Of a stretch of DNA of 64,000 bases, positions 26,783-34,563 are shown in pieces. The stretch spans positions 310,001-374,000 of the forward strand of contig NZ_BMDO01000003.1 of assembly GCF_014635825.1 (NCBI RefSeq). The letters run 5' to 3'. Each line of letters starts with the position of its first letter. Within the stretch, counting starts at the first letter, position 1. The position numbers were made by a program, and so were the translations under genes. The notes under the pieces are model-generated. The model was not told the origin of the DNA. It searched no databases and was given only the letters and a program-made list of their open reading frames with translations. Source of the stretch: Mucilaginibacter galii (GTDB lineage: Bacteria > Bacteroidota > Bacteroidia > Sphingobacteriales > Sphingobacteriaceae).

Positions 26783-28282
26783 ATGATGAGAAAGCAAAAT
26801 ATCAAAAACGAACTCCCCCTTCAGGGGGCTGGGGGGTTAAAAATAGGCAACAACGAGTTAAAAGCATTAGGCATTAACGAGGTGGATGTTTTGGTAAATT
26901 TCAGTCGCGTGGCTAATGGTTTGCTGAAACATGGGGTGATGGATAAAACCCAGATCTTGGCTAACCTGGAAGCTTTAATAAACGACCCCATGCCTTATGC
27001 CATGCAAAAAGGCGGCAAGTTTAAAAACCTGGCCGAAGAGGTAATTGCCCTGCGCAAACAAGGCAAGTTTGTAAAGCAGGAACGCAGCAACTTTAAGCTG
27101 AAAGAAGAAATAGCCGATTTCCCGGTGTGGGGATTGGAGCATATTGAAGTGGGCGCGCTAAGCCAAATGCGTACCGCCATACAACTGCCCATTGCCGTGG
27201 CCGGCGCTTTAATGCCCGATGCCCACCAGGGTTACGGCCTGCCTATTGGCGGCGTACTGGCTACCACGGCTAATACCATTATCCCCTTTGCGGTGGGCGT
27301 GGATATTGCCTGCCGGATGTGCCTGAGCATTTTTGATCTCCCGGCCGAAGCGGTAGATACCGAAACCGATAAGCTAAAAAATATTTTGGTGGATAACACC
27401 TATTTCGGGATAGGTTGCACTACTAAATCATACTTTGACAGTTCCTTGTTCGATAGCAAAACCTGGAACGAAACCAAGCTGATCCGCTCGTTGAAAGACA
27501 AGGCCTATGCGCAATTAGGTACCAGCGGTACTGGTAACCACTTTGTAGAATGGGGCGAACTCACTATTGCCGATTGTGCGTTGGCCGATATACCGGCTGG
27601 TAAATACCTGGCCCTGCTTTCGCATTCCGGTTCGCGTGGCTTTGGTGGCAGCGTGGCCGATTATTACAGCAAAATTGCTATGACCAAAACCAAGCTCCCG
27701 GCCGAAGCCAAGCATTTGGCCTGGTTAGACCTGGATAAGGACGAGGGACAGGAATACTGGATTGCCATGAACCTGGCCGGCGAATATGCCGGTGCCAATC
27801 ACCACGAAATTCATAACAAAATTGCCCGTGCCTTAGGTGTTCAACCCATTACGATGATAGAAAACCACCACAATTTTGCCTGGAAAGAACAACTGGCCGA
27901 TGGTACCGAGGTAATGGTACACCGTAAAGGCGCTACCCCGGCGGGCGAAGGTGTGCTGGGTATTATTCCCGGCAGCATGAGCACGCCCGGTTTTGTGGTG
28001 CGCGGTAAAGGGAACGTGGAAAGCATTAACTCCGCCAGCCACGGTGCCGGCCGGTTAATGAGCCGTAGTGCCGCCTTTAAAACGCTGGACAAAGCCCTGA
28101 TAGCCGCCAACCTCGTAAACAAGCGCATTACCCTCATGGGCAGCGATATGGACGAAGCCCCCATGGCCTACAAAGACATCCACGCCGTAATGGCCGCACA
28201 GGAGAATTTGGTAGACGTATTGGCTAAGTTTGAACCGAGGATTGTAAGGATGGCAGATGCGAGGGAAAGGCCGGAGGATTGA
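26783..28282 (+). CDS. rtcB: RtcB-family RNA ligase
   Basis: 499 residues. The RtcB active-site blocks are present: MPDAHQGYGLPIGGVLAT, FAVGVDIACRMCLS (Asp and Cys metal ligands), LGTSGTGNHFVEWGE, LSHSGSRGFGG, ENHHNFAWKE, RKGATPAGEGVLGIIPGSMSTPGF and SINSASHGAGRLMSR, where His420 is the expected guanylated histidine. The enzyme joins 2',3'-cyclic phosphate and 5'-hydroxyl RNA ends using GTP and manganese. The first about 18 residues are unusual: they are encoded by a C-run/G-run palindrome (CCCCCTTCAGGGGG at 26816-26829) that looks like an inserted repeat, so the true start may lie downstream. Pairing with a divergent WYL regulator is a sensible RNA-repair arrangement. Confidence 0.92.
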   Translation: MMRKQNIKNELPLQGAGGLKIGNNELKALGINEVDVLVNFSRVANGLLKHGVMDKTQILANLEALINDPMPYAMQKGGKFKNLAEEVIALRKQGKFVKQERSNFKLKEEIADFPVWGLEHIEVGALSQMRTAIQLPIAVAGALMPDAHQGYGLPIGGVLATTANTIIPFAVGVDIACRMCLSIFDLPAEAVDTETDKLKNILVDNTYFGIGCTTKSYFDSSLFDSKTWNETKLIRSLKDKAYAQLGTSGTGNHFVEWGELTIADCALADIPAGKYLALLSHSGSRGFGGSVADYYSKIAMTKTKLPAEAKHLAWLDLDKDEGQEYWIAMNLAGEYAGANHHEIHNKIARALGVQPITMIENHHNFAWKEQLADGTEVMVHRKGATPAGEGVLGIIPGSMSTPGFVVRGKGNVESINSASHGAGRLMSRSAAFKTLDKALIAANLVNKRITLMGSDMDEAPMAYKDIHAVMAAQENLVDVLAKFEPRIVRMADARERPED

Positions 28283-28325
28283 TACATTTACTCGTTTAAG
28301 TTTGATTTCATAGAGAGATGCAAAA

Positions 28326-28360
28326 CTTTCTACCACAAGTGAGACGCTTGTGGTAGAAAG
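28326..28360. terminator. Perfect hairpin downstream of rtcB
   Basis: 14-bp perfect arms (CTTTCTACCACAAG at 28326-28339; complement 28347-28360) with a 7-base loop. The T-run (GTTTTG) follows only on the minus strand, so it is a weak intrinsic terminator for rtcB, but the position suits transcript end formation. Confidence 0.5.
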
Positions 28361-28480
28361 GAAAACAACAGCGTTTAGAATATTTTTTTATCTTGCGTTA
28401 GTTTATTAATACTCAATGAGTAACAACAAAGCTTAGGTATTATTTAGATGTTATGGGTTATACTCAATTTAGAAAATAAA

Positions 28481-29374
28481 ATGGTAGAGAATTCGGACGG
28501 TTTACAACTTCACTATTTTTTCAAAGATGAAAGCCATACTATTGACTCTATTTTAAGAAATGAATGTGAAAAAGAGTTGTTATATCTTTTTAAAGAAATT
28601 GCGGAAACGTTAGAACTTTCTATTCATCTAGAGACCGAACCAACAGAAGAAGGAGGATTTAAGGAAACTTGGAGATTTTTAGGAAAAAATGCTAATCAAA
28701 TAACCTTAATAATAAGTATTGCAACAATCGTAATAACAAGATTTCCTGTAGAAAACAAGGAACTCAACAGATTACAAATCGAAAATTTAAAGTTAGATAA
28801 TGAAATTAAGCGGCAACAACTAGAAAAATTAAACCTTGATTCTCTTAAGGAAGATAAAGACTTGACAGATGATAAACTGAAAGACTCTACTAATCTTGTT
28901 ATCAAAAACTACAAGATTTCATGGCGAAAATCAAATTTATTCAAAAAATTAAATAGCTATCCAAAAGTTGATTTTATTGAAATACAAAGATTTAAAAACA
29001 AGTCACCCGTTGGTCCTCCCAGAAAGATTCCAAAAGATAACTTTCAAAAGTTTATACTGAACTCAGATGACTTGCCAGATCTCGAATTAGAAAAGGCCAC
29101 AATAGATGTAATTTCCCCAGCTATTAAATCGGGGAAGTTTATGTGGAAAGGCTTTTATGGCAACGAAATAATAAATTTTGAAATGAATGACTCCAAATTC
29201 AAGACCCATGTTATTAAAGGTAATGTTCATTTTTCAAACACATTTTCTATCAAAGTCGATATGAATCAAATAAGAAAAATTGACCAAAATGGAAATGTTA
29301 AAGTGACAAATACAATTATAAATCGAGTAGTTGCTACAATCGAGAACGGAATTGAGAGTGAATTTTTGGGATAA
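28481..29374 (+). CDS. Unknown protein with one membrane segment and a coiled coil
   Basis: 297 residues if the ATG at 28481 is used; an upstream ATG at 28448 adds 11 residues. Not recognised. An N-terminal soluble part (about 1-75) precedes a single hydrophobic segment (ITLIISIATIVITRF), followed at once by a charged coiled coil (ENKELNRLQIENLKLDNEIKRQQ, to about residue 135). The C-terminal half is beta-rich and lysine-rich. The gene is visibly more AT-rich than rtcB before it and stands alone, which suggests acquisition. The layout (membrane anchor between sensor-like and effector-like halves) is seen in some abortive-infection proteins, but nothing specific supports that here. Confidence 0.6.
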   Translation: MVENSDGLQLHYFFKDESHTIDSILRNECEKELLYLFKEIAETLELSIHLETEPTEEGGFKETWRFLGKNANQITLIISIATIVITRFPVENKELNRLQIENLKLDNEIKRQQLEKLNLDSLKEDKDLTDDKLKDSTNLVIKNYKISWRKSNLFKKLNSYPKVDFIEIQRFKNKSPVGPPRKIPKDNFQKFILNSDDLPDLELEKATIDVISPAIKSGKFMWKGFYGNEIINFEMNDSKFKTHVIKGNVHFSNTFSIKVDMNQIRKIDQNGNVKVTNTIINRVVATIENGIESEFLG

Positions 29375-29511
29375 CTACATATGCAAAAGGTTTTCCTCGC
29401 CCAAGCGTCCAGCTTGTGGCATAAGCGATGTTAACAAAGAGTATTTAATGATCTGTAAGGGTTCAATTATAAGCGGGATGCTTGCGGGAGCTAAGGAGAA
29501 TATTCGGTATC

Positions 29512-30111
29512 TTAAATACTAATTTTACTAATTTTAAACATTTGTTTATTGATAAAACCATTGTTGTAGAACATTTTTGGATTCTTTTTCCAAAAGTCTC
29601 TATTTTTCTGTTGGCCGTCAATTGTTGAAAATGAGTAATAAAAAGGCACTTCAGTAATTGTTGAATAAGGGAATACTTTGTCTCGCACAACACTTAACGA
29701 TAGGATTGAGCATGATGAATCTGGAAAACACGGTTGGCTATTTACGCCATTTAGAACGTTATAACTTTTACCGTTTATTACAGATTGCATCCAACCAACT
29801 TCCTGATTTTCTATATTAAAAATCGTCTCAAAGTATATCTGCCACTGAATTTGATTAGGCATTAAACCAGTACTTCCTGTATTGATACAATAAAAGTCAA
29901 AATGATTAGTTCTTTGTGTACCTGTTCCTATCACCAAACCTATTTCTAACTTAGGCTTTTTTATTCTACTTATAAGATAAGTTATTAAAAATGTTATTAA
30001 AATACCAGCAATTAAACTTGCCATAAAGCTGGGCCAAAAGCTGCTCCAAAAAAGTGACGTAGTTACCAAAGAATGTTCCACTGCAAATTTGTCAATTAAG
30101 TTATTATTCAT
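29512..30111 (-). CDS. Unknown membrane-anchored protein
   Basis: 199 residues. One N-terminal membrane segment (PSFMASLIAGILITFLITYLI, about residues 27-47) is followed by RIKKPKLEIGLVIGTG and a beta-rich domain with KVFPYSTITEVPFYYSFSTIDGQQ. No family was recognised. It is AT-rich and convergent with the preceding unknown gene (137 bases apart). Probably an inner-membrane protein with its bulk in the cytoplasm, given the positive residues after the helix. Confidence 0.55.
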   Translation of the reverse strand: MNNNLIDKFAVEHSLVTTSLFWSSFWPSFMASLIAGILITFLITYLISRIKKPKLEIGLVIGTGTQRTNHFDFYCINTGSTGLMPNQIQWQIYFETIFNIENQEVGWMQSVINGKSYNVLNGVNSQPCFPDSSCSILSLSVVRDKVFPYSTITEVPFYYSFSTIDGQQKNRDFWKKNPKMFYNNGFINKQMFKISKISI

Positions 30112-30480
30112 TTCAACTATATAATTTGAATTCCTAATGGATTATAGTCGTTAAAATTAATATAAAAAGGGCAGCAGCGTAAGATCCCAATGAATATATA
30201 AGTGCAGAAGTTAGAATAAATAAGATAACAAAGCTTTCCTTATAAGTTTAAGCCTTCTAACATTGTTATATAATAATTTGTGTCAACCCCGCTGTCCGTA
30301 GTCTCCGACTACGGACTACTATGCTCACAGACTTTAGTCTGCCGCAAACAAACCCCCATTCTTAACACCCCCTTGCTCCCGAAAGTCCCGCTGGTGGTTA
30401 AACGCTTCCAACACATTTTCGAATTTCATTACCTATCCACTTTATCACAAGCGAAGACCCTTGCGGGAGCGATGTTATTA
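30112..30480. other. Intergenic region, repeat-like debris
   Basis: No gene is supported. Short inverted stretches occur (for example GTAGTCTCCGACTAC near 30297-30311) and a motif CTTGCGGGAGC that also appears near 29484. It looks like worn repeat or insertion-element debris. Confidence 0.4.
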
Positions 30481-30975
30481 TTACAAAATATCATGGGGTT
30501 CAGCTGCTGGAAAACCTATATAATTAATGTAATGGTTTGAAAATGGATAGGTTTCGTTGATGAGCTGTTCAAAAAGTTCGATTGTTTTTTTCAAGCTCTC
30601 TATTTTTATTGGAACAGACCATGTATAACTTTCATAAGTAACAAGCTTTTGTAGTTCCCAAGCGTTTAGTGTCGGTACACTCAATTCTTGCCCTTTTGCA
30701 GCTATAAGCTGCTTAGCTCTGCTACAAATATCTAAAAACGCTTTTTTATCGTCTTCAGTTATGACTGAATCATCAAATAGAATATTTACAACACCATATG
30801 ACTTTTCACCATTTCTGTTGGAATCACAATCACTATATATATCAAGCAGCTTTTCGTTAAATTTTGCTAACCCTAAATTTTCAAAAGCCTGGCATATATG
30901 TTCACTCACAATTTCTACGAACTTACTTCGTATCCAAAACCCTTTACCTTTATATTCTAAAAACGTTTCTCTCAT
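30481..30975 (-). CDS. Unknown small soluble protein
   Basis: 164 residues, no signal peptide or membrane segment. It contains GFWIRSKFVEIVSEHICQAFENLG and a mixed helical C-terminus (ESLKKTIELFEQLINETYPF). Not recognised. Size and composition resemble immunity-type proteins of polymorphic toxin systems, but no toxin gene lies next to it. It is flanked by AT-rich intergenic DNA on both sides. Confidence 0.5.
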   Translation of the reverse strand: MRETFLEYKGKGFWIRSKFVEIVSEHICQAFENLGLAKFNEKLLDIYSDCDSNRNGEKSYGVVNILFDDSVITEDDKKAFLDICSRAKQLIAAKGQELSVPTLNAWELQKLVTYESYTWSVPIKIESLKKTIELFEQLINETYPFSNHYINYIGFPAAEPHDIL

Positions 30976-31114
30976 ATCTAATTAGAAATTAAATTAAAGC
31001 CAAATTATCAGAACTTGAAGCGGCATCATAGGGAATCAAACCTTATACTTTTCGTGGGCTGCTTACCTGTTAAAAAGTGGTGTGTGGTTAGTAAAAAAGT
31101 AACGGGCAAAGGTG

Positions 31115-31972
31115 CTAAAAAGCAGCAGTAATCTTAAAATATTCGATCACCGTTTTAGTTTCTTTTTTTAACTCCCCTTTTTTATCGGCTTTGTGGCTGT
31201 TATTGGTCACACTGATATAGCTGGCAGGATCGCCCGGAGACTCATAGATACGCAACGTTGCATAATCGGTTGATAGATCATCAGCAGGCAAAAAGTCTTT
31301 CAGGGATTTTAAATTACCGGTACTTAACTCCTGTATCATAGCATCAGGATCGGTTACCGTTTTCAGCTTTCCCTCCACATCCCGGTCTTCCATCCACTCA
31401 TCATTCTGTTCAGAAAATGGACGCGTCGACCTTCCTGAAAAGGAAACCATTATAGGCGCTCCAATAATTATCACTGCTTCAATTACCCAAACCACCCATA
31501 AAAGCGTACCAGAAACCGTGCTGTGTTTCAGGGTAAAAGTACCAACATCATTTAAGCTTAGCATGGCCCCAAAAAGAATTTCAGGATGTGTAAAAATATA
31601 CCAGGAACTTGTGAGGTTAAAAGACGAACGCACCCACATGCCACCTCCCATACTGCCTTCGGCTTCTGATAGCAGGGATACAAATAATGCCCATTGGCAA
31701 TACCAGCCTAAAAGGCCGCACAGCACGGCGAGCACAAACTCATACTTCGTGTTTCTGATCTTCCCCGCCCCAATTGCGAAAAACACCCCGCCGCCAATGC
31801 CAAATCCCAGTCCGGCTGCAATAAAAAAGTTAAGGTAAATAAAAGGGATAAACCATTGCAGGGCGATATATATAACACTGAGGACAACCGTGATGACGAA
31901 TGCCGTAATGAGGGAAATAAAGATGCCTTTTACCGGTATTTTTCCTGATGGTTTATAGTATAAATGTTCCAT
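31115..31972 (-). CDS. Unknown multi-pass membrane protein
   Basis: 285 residues from the ATG at 31972 (MEHLYYKPSGKIPVKG). A longer frame to 32053 is possible but has a soluble, unlikely N-terminus. Four to five hydrophobic helices follow (IFISLITAFVITVVLSVIYIA; IYLNFFIAAGLGFGIGGGVFFAIGAG; FVLAVLCGLLGWYCQWALFV; LLWVVWVIEAVIIIGAPIMV). A charged cytoplasmic tail of about 110 residues ends the protein. No family was recognised. Glycine-rich helix 2 and the conserved-looking WYCQWALF resemble small uncharacterised Bacteroidota membrane proteins. Confidence 0.6.
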   Translation of the reverse strand: MEHLYYKPSGKIPVKGIFISLITAFVITVVLSVIYIALQWFIPFIYLNFFIAAGLGFGIGGGVFFAIGAGKIRNTKYEFVLAVLCGLLGWYCQWALFVSLLSEAEGSMGGGMWVRSSFNLTSSWYIFTHPEILFGAMLSLNDVGTFTLKHSTVSGTLLWVVWVIEAVIIIGAPIMVSFSGRSTRPFSEQNDEWMEDRDVEGKLKTVTDPDAMIQELSTGNLKSLKDFLPADDLSTDYATLRIYESPGDPASYISVTNNSHKADKKGELKKETKTVIEYFKITAAF

Positions 31973-32094
31973 AGCGTGTTGTTCAGCTATAAAGCTAAGG
32001 TTATTTTGAATTTTAACGACTGGCTTATTGTTTATTTCGCAAAAGCTATCCACTTAAACTTTTATCTGCCATATATTGATTACTTTAACCAAAA

Positions 32095-32215
32095 TGCTAA
32101 AACGAGCCTCGACCAAGAGGCAACTCCAACCACATGTATGGAAGAAGGGACTCAAACCCCACGCTGTGTACCCAGCGCCGGAATCGAACCGGAGAGGAAT
32201 TTAATGCCTAAGGTG
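32095..32215 (-). pseudogene. Remnants of two tRNA 3' halves
   Basis: On the minus strand a T-arm-like CCGGTTCGATTCCGG is followed about 35 bases later by GGGGTTTGAGTCCC, another T-arm-like stretch. No complete cloverleaf can be drawn around either. They lie at the head of the tRNA region and read as decayed tRNA genes. Confidence 0.45.
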
Positions 32216-32274
32216 TAATTCTTTATGAATTTGGTTAACCAGCGCAGTAAAGCGGTGAATATTTCGCCGTTAAA

Positions 32275-32553
32275 TTATTGTGCTTTGTAATGTTCAACCT
32301 TCTTACGGTTGGTATCATGACTACTGTTTGAAGATCGGAAGAAAAAAGAAATGGCCATTATAATTCCGAAAACGATCAAGAAAAATCCAACATATCTACC
32401 CACCTTTTCGATCATTTGAGTGGCATACGCATTCCCGTACGATTTGAATTCTTCCACGCCGGCCATGTTACGGCGGTTAAACTGTCGTTTATTGATCTGA
32501 AATCTTAAAATAAAACCGCCTGCTATAAATAAAATTGCCCAAATAAGGTTCAT
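32275..32553 (-). CDS. Small two-helix membrane protein
   Basis: 92 residues. The first membrane segment is LIWAILFIAGGFILRF, then a basic loop INKRQFNRRNMAGVEEFKSYGNAYATQMIEK, a second helix YVGFFLIVFGIIMAISFFF, and a polar tail. The RRQFNRR...GVEEFKSY layout recurs in small uncharacterised Bacteroidota membrane proteins. It is isolated among tRNA debris. Real gene likely; function unknown. Confidence 0.6.
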   Translation of the reverse strand: MNLIWAILFIAGGFILRFQINKRQFNRRNMAGVEEFKSYGNAYATQMIEKVGRYVGFFLIVFGIIMAISFFFRSSNSSHDTNRKKVEHYKAQ

Positions 32554-32762
32554 AGTTGAAATATTTAAACCTATAACCCTTCTCTACAATGATTGTTTTG
32601 GGGTGGCCAAGGGTTTACCGTTGTCTGCCGCCTTCTTAAGGAATACACCGCCTGCAGCCTTCATTCTTCGTTAAACCGAATACAACAATATATGTATCTA
32701 AACACTTCCCCTTACCCGCTTAAAATAGCAATTCCACCATACCAATCCTTCATTAAAAAAAG

Positions 32763-32833
32763 TTTTCCTACATGGATTCGAACCACGATCTTCTGAACCA
32801 AAAACAGATTATCTACCGTTGCACCAAAGGAAA
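32763..32833 (-). pseudogene. Degenerate tRNA-Gln(TTG)
   Basis: 71 bases, same layout as the intact copy at 33898-33968. The D stem (GTGC against GATA) is broken, the first anticodon-stem pair nearest the loop is T-T, and the last acceptor pair is T-T. T arm and anticodon TTG are kept. Confidence 0.7.
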
Positions 32834-32843
32834 GTAAAGTAAA

Positions 32844-32924
32844 GTGGCCGCTACAAGACACTGATTTAAGACCATTTGACCTCAAAAGGGAAGTCTCCAT
32901 TACCAACCCGGGGCAACCGGCCAC
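32844..32924 (-). pseudogene. tRNA-like element, copy A of the second cassette gene
   Basis: A perfect 7-bp acceptor-like stem (GTGGCCG / CGGCCAC) closes an 81-base stretch that shares its middle part (GGGTTGG...ACTTCCCTTTTGAGG) with 33976-34052. The T arm is unrecognisable. The acceptor sequence differs from copy B, yet both pair. Confidence 0.4.
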
Positions 32925-33082
32925 CATAGTAAAAGGGTACACCTTATAGCAATGCCCGCTTGCTATTATAGATCAGGATAAATATTTCAATTTCAGACCT
33001 TTCAGTGAAATTTCATAAAACTTTTAAGGAATATTATAAGTTATTAATCGTAGTGTAAATTATTAAAATTAATCAAGTGGTT

Positions 33083-33595
33083 ATGAAGAATAGTTGTTTA
33101 AGCATCGTTTTTTTAGGTGCGGCGCTTATTGCAAACGTGCTGAATAGCTGTTCTGGCAATGATAAAGGCAGGGCCAATAGCGCTACATCCATGAATCGGG
33201 AAAAAAAGATGGCACGCCCGGTTGGCTGTGATTTTAGAAGCGCCTATTTCACTATGACAGTACCGGGATTTGTAAAAAGGCAGAACCTGACCGATTGCTT
33301 TCATGAGATCAGGGACGAAAAGTCAACACTTACTGAAATAAAAGGGGATACACTGGGCAACCGATTTGTAATAACTTATAAAGACGCTCAACCCGAAGCC
33401 GGTGAGAATACGGCTTTGTTAGATATGCTTAGTTTCAGGTTTGATAAATTTTCTTCTGAATACACTAAAGATAAAGGATGGACGATTATAAAATATGGAA
33501 CAACTGATTCGCTTGACTTGGTATTTCAGGATCCTTTGCACAGTGAAAATTCGGGGGTCATACGATTTCGGAAAACAAATGACGCCACTTTTTAA
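33083..33595 (+). CDS. Unknown lipoprotein
   Basis: 170 residues from the ATG at 33083 (MKNSCLSIVFLGAALIANVLNSC), with a lipobox ending in Cys about residue 23. The mature part is small, mixed alpha/beta and contains FRSAYFTMTVPGFVKRQN and RFDKFSSEYTKDKGWTIIKYG. No family was recognised. It lies on the plus strand between two tRNA cassettes that are on the minus strand. Probably periplasmic or outer-membrane attached. Confidence 0.6.
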   Translation: MKNSCLSIVFLGAALIANVLNSCSGNDKGRANSATSMNREKKMARPVGCDFRSAYFTMTVPGFVKRQNLTDCFHEIRDEKSTLTEIKGDTLGNRFVITYKDAQPEAGENTALLDMLSFRFDKFSSEYTKDKGWTIIKYGTTDSLDLVFQDPLHSENSGVIRFRKTNDATF

Positions 33596-33897
33596 AAAAG
33601 TCGTCCGGATTGAATCAGATTATATCTTATATAAATTTCGCTTCGAAATCAGTGATCTGGAAATTACACACTCCTAAATTAGCAGGCCATTAGTTTAAAA
33701 CAAACTTCCGTAATAAAAGGGATGGATATCTTGCTGGTACTTCTGCAGCCTCCCGCTATCCGCAGTTTCCCTACGGGGTACTTTGTAAGCAAACTTTAGT
33801 TCGAATTTAAAGAAATACAGAAATATCTTTAAATTTCAAAATTTCTCTTACCCGCTTAAAGCAGCAAGTCCACCATACCAATCCTTCATTAAAACAG

Positions 33898-33968
33898 TTT
33901 TCCTACATGGATTCGAACCACGATCTTCTGAACCAAAATCAGACGTGCTACCGTTGCACCATAGGAAA
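33898..33968 (-). tRNA. tRNA-Gln(TTG)
   Basis: A complete cloverleaf of 71 bases: acceptor TTTCCTA/TAGGAAA, D stem GTGC/GCAC, anticodon stem TCTGA/TCAGA with loop TTTTGGT (anticodon TTG), T stem CGTGG/CCATG with one G-T pair and loop TTCGAAT, and discriminator A. CCA is not encoded. Confidence 0.85.
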
Positions 33969-33975
33969 ATATAAA

Positions 33976-34052
33976 CAGTTGGTACGGAACTCGAACCCAG
34001 GACCATTACCCTCAAAAGGGAAGTCCCCCATTGCCAACCCGGGCAACCAACC
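33976..34052 (-). tRNA. tRNA-like gene, identity unclear
   Basis: 77 bases closed by acceptor GGTTGGT/ACCAACT (first pair G-T). The D stem CCCG/TGGG works and the T loop TTCGAGT is present, but the T stem has one mismatch and two wobbles. The anticodon arm is oversized (GGAC...CCC-TTTTGA-GGG...GTCC), so TTG cannot be assigned safely. Possibly decaying. Confidence 0.45.
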
Positions 34053-34059
34053 ATCATAG

Positions 34060-34134
34060 TAGAACGTATAGGACCCACGACCTATAACCCACAGCGTATA
34101 AGGCTGTTGCTCTAACCAATTGAGCTAACGTTCC
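34060..34134 (-). tRNA. Putative tRNA-Ile(TAT) with abnormal T loop
   Basis: Acceptor GGAACGT/ACGTTCT, D stem GCTC/GAGC, anticodon stem ACAGC/GCTGT with loop CTTATAC (anticodon TAT), and T stem ATAGG/CCTAT all pair. The T loop is 8 bases (TCGTGGGT) and lacks the usual TTCRA. It may be a tRNA altered by a small rearrangement or a specialised one. Confidence 0.5.
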
Positions 34135-34145
34135 GCTAAACATTG

Positions 34146-34219
34146 TAGGGTAACCCGGACTCGAACCGGGAACCTCCTGCTCCCAAAGCAGGTAATCTGA
34201 CCAATTGATATACTACCCT
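34146..34219 (-). tRNA. tRNA-Pro(TGG)
   Basis: 74 bases: acceptor AGGGTAG/TTACCCT, anticodon stem CCTGC/GCAGG with loop TTTGGGA (anticodon TGG), T stem CCCGG/CCGGG with loop TTCGAGT, and D stem with three of four pairs. Discriminator A; CCA is not encoded. First gene of the minus-strand tRNA cluster. Confidence 0.85.
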
Positions 34220-34234
34220 GAAAATTGCACATAA

Positions 34235-34268
34235 AACAAAAAATCCCCTTAAAGCTATCTAAGAGGAT
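34235..34268 (-). terminator. Terminator-like hairpin between the ATPase gene and the tRNA cluster
   Basis: On the minus strand, ATCCTCTTA and TAAGGGGAT pair with one mismatch and are followed by TTTTTTG. It would stop read-through from the metal-efflux operon into the tRNAs. The remaining bases 34269-34563 show no gene. Confidence 0.55.
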
Positions 34269-34563
34269 CGTGGCATATTGTTCTATTTTACTCAATACAT
34301 ACCCATTCACCTCCGATAGATCGGTTGCGGCAATTGTATCTGTATTGTTGTTGTTTTCATGCTGCAAGCATACGGCTTAATTTTATAAATCAAGAAAAGT
34401 TCTGTAAAAAAACTTGAAAGTCAATTCAGTAGCGATTCTTCAATTAATTAACAAAGTTAAGGATGGCCCTCTGGTTACGTGCCACATCATTATCAATTGC
34501 TGAACGCGGCTGAAGTATCTTTATAAATTATTGAATGCTTTCACATCGTCATCCCATATTTAT

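Larger units (their letters stand above)
32711..32931. repeat. tRNA cassette, copy A (decayed)
   Basis: This stretch aligns over about 220 bases with 33847-34061 (offset about 1136): the same flank opening CTTACCCGCTTAAA, the same Gln tRNA, and the same second tRNA-like gene ending near CATAGTA. Copy A carries more structure-breaking changes. Confidence 0.7.
33847..34061. repeat. tRNA cassette, copy B
   Basis: Second copy of the about 215-base cassette described at 32711-32931. It contains an intact Gln tRNA and a tRNA-like gene. Confidence 0.7.

Noticed and set aside
29331..29522. 63-codon plus-strand frame at the end of the 28481 gene
   Set aside because: Overlaps the real gene end and looks like repeat debris with no conserved features.
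32712..34078. Short minus-strand frames over both tRNA cassettes (around 32712-32942 and 33848-34078)
   Set aside because: They are translations of tRNA sequence; the similarity between them comes from the cassette duplication, not from a gene family.
34125..34367. 80-codon minus-strand frame across tRNA-Pro
   Set aside because: It runs through an intact tRNA gene and a terminator.
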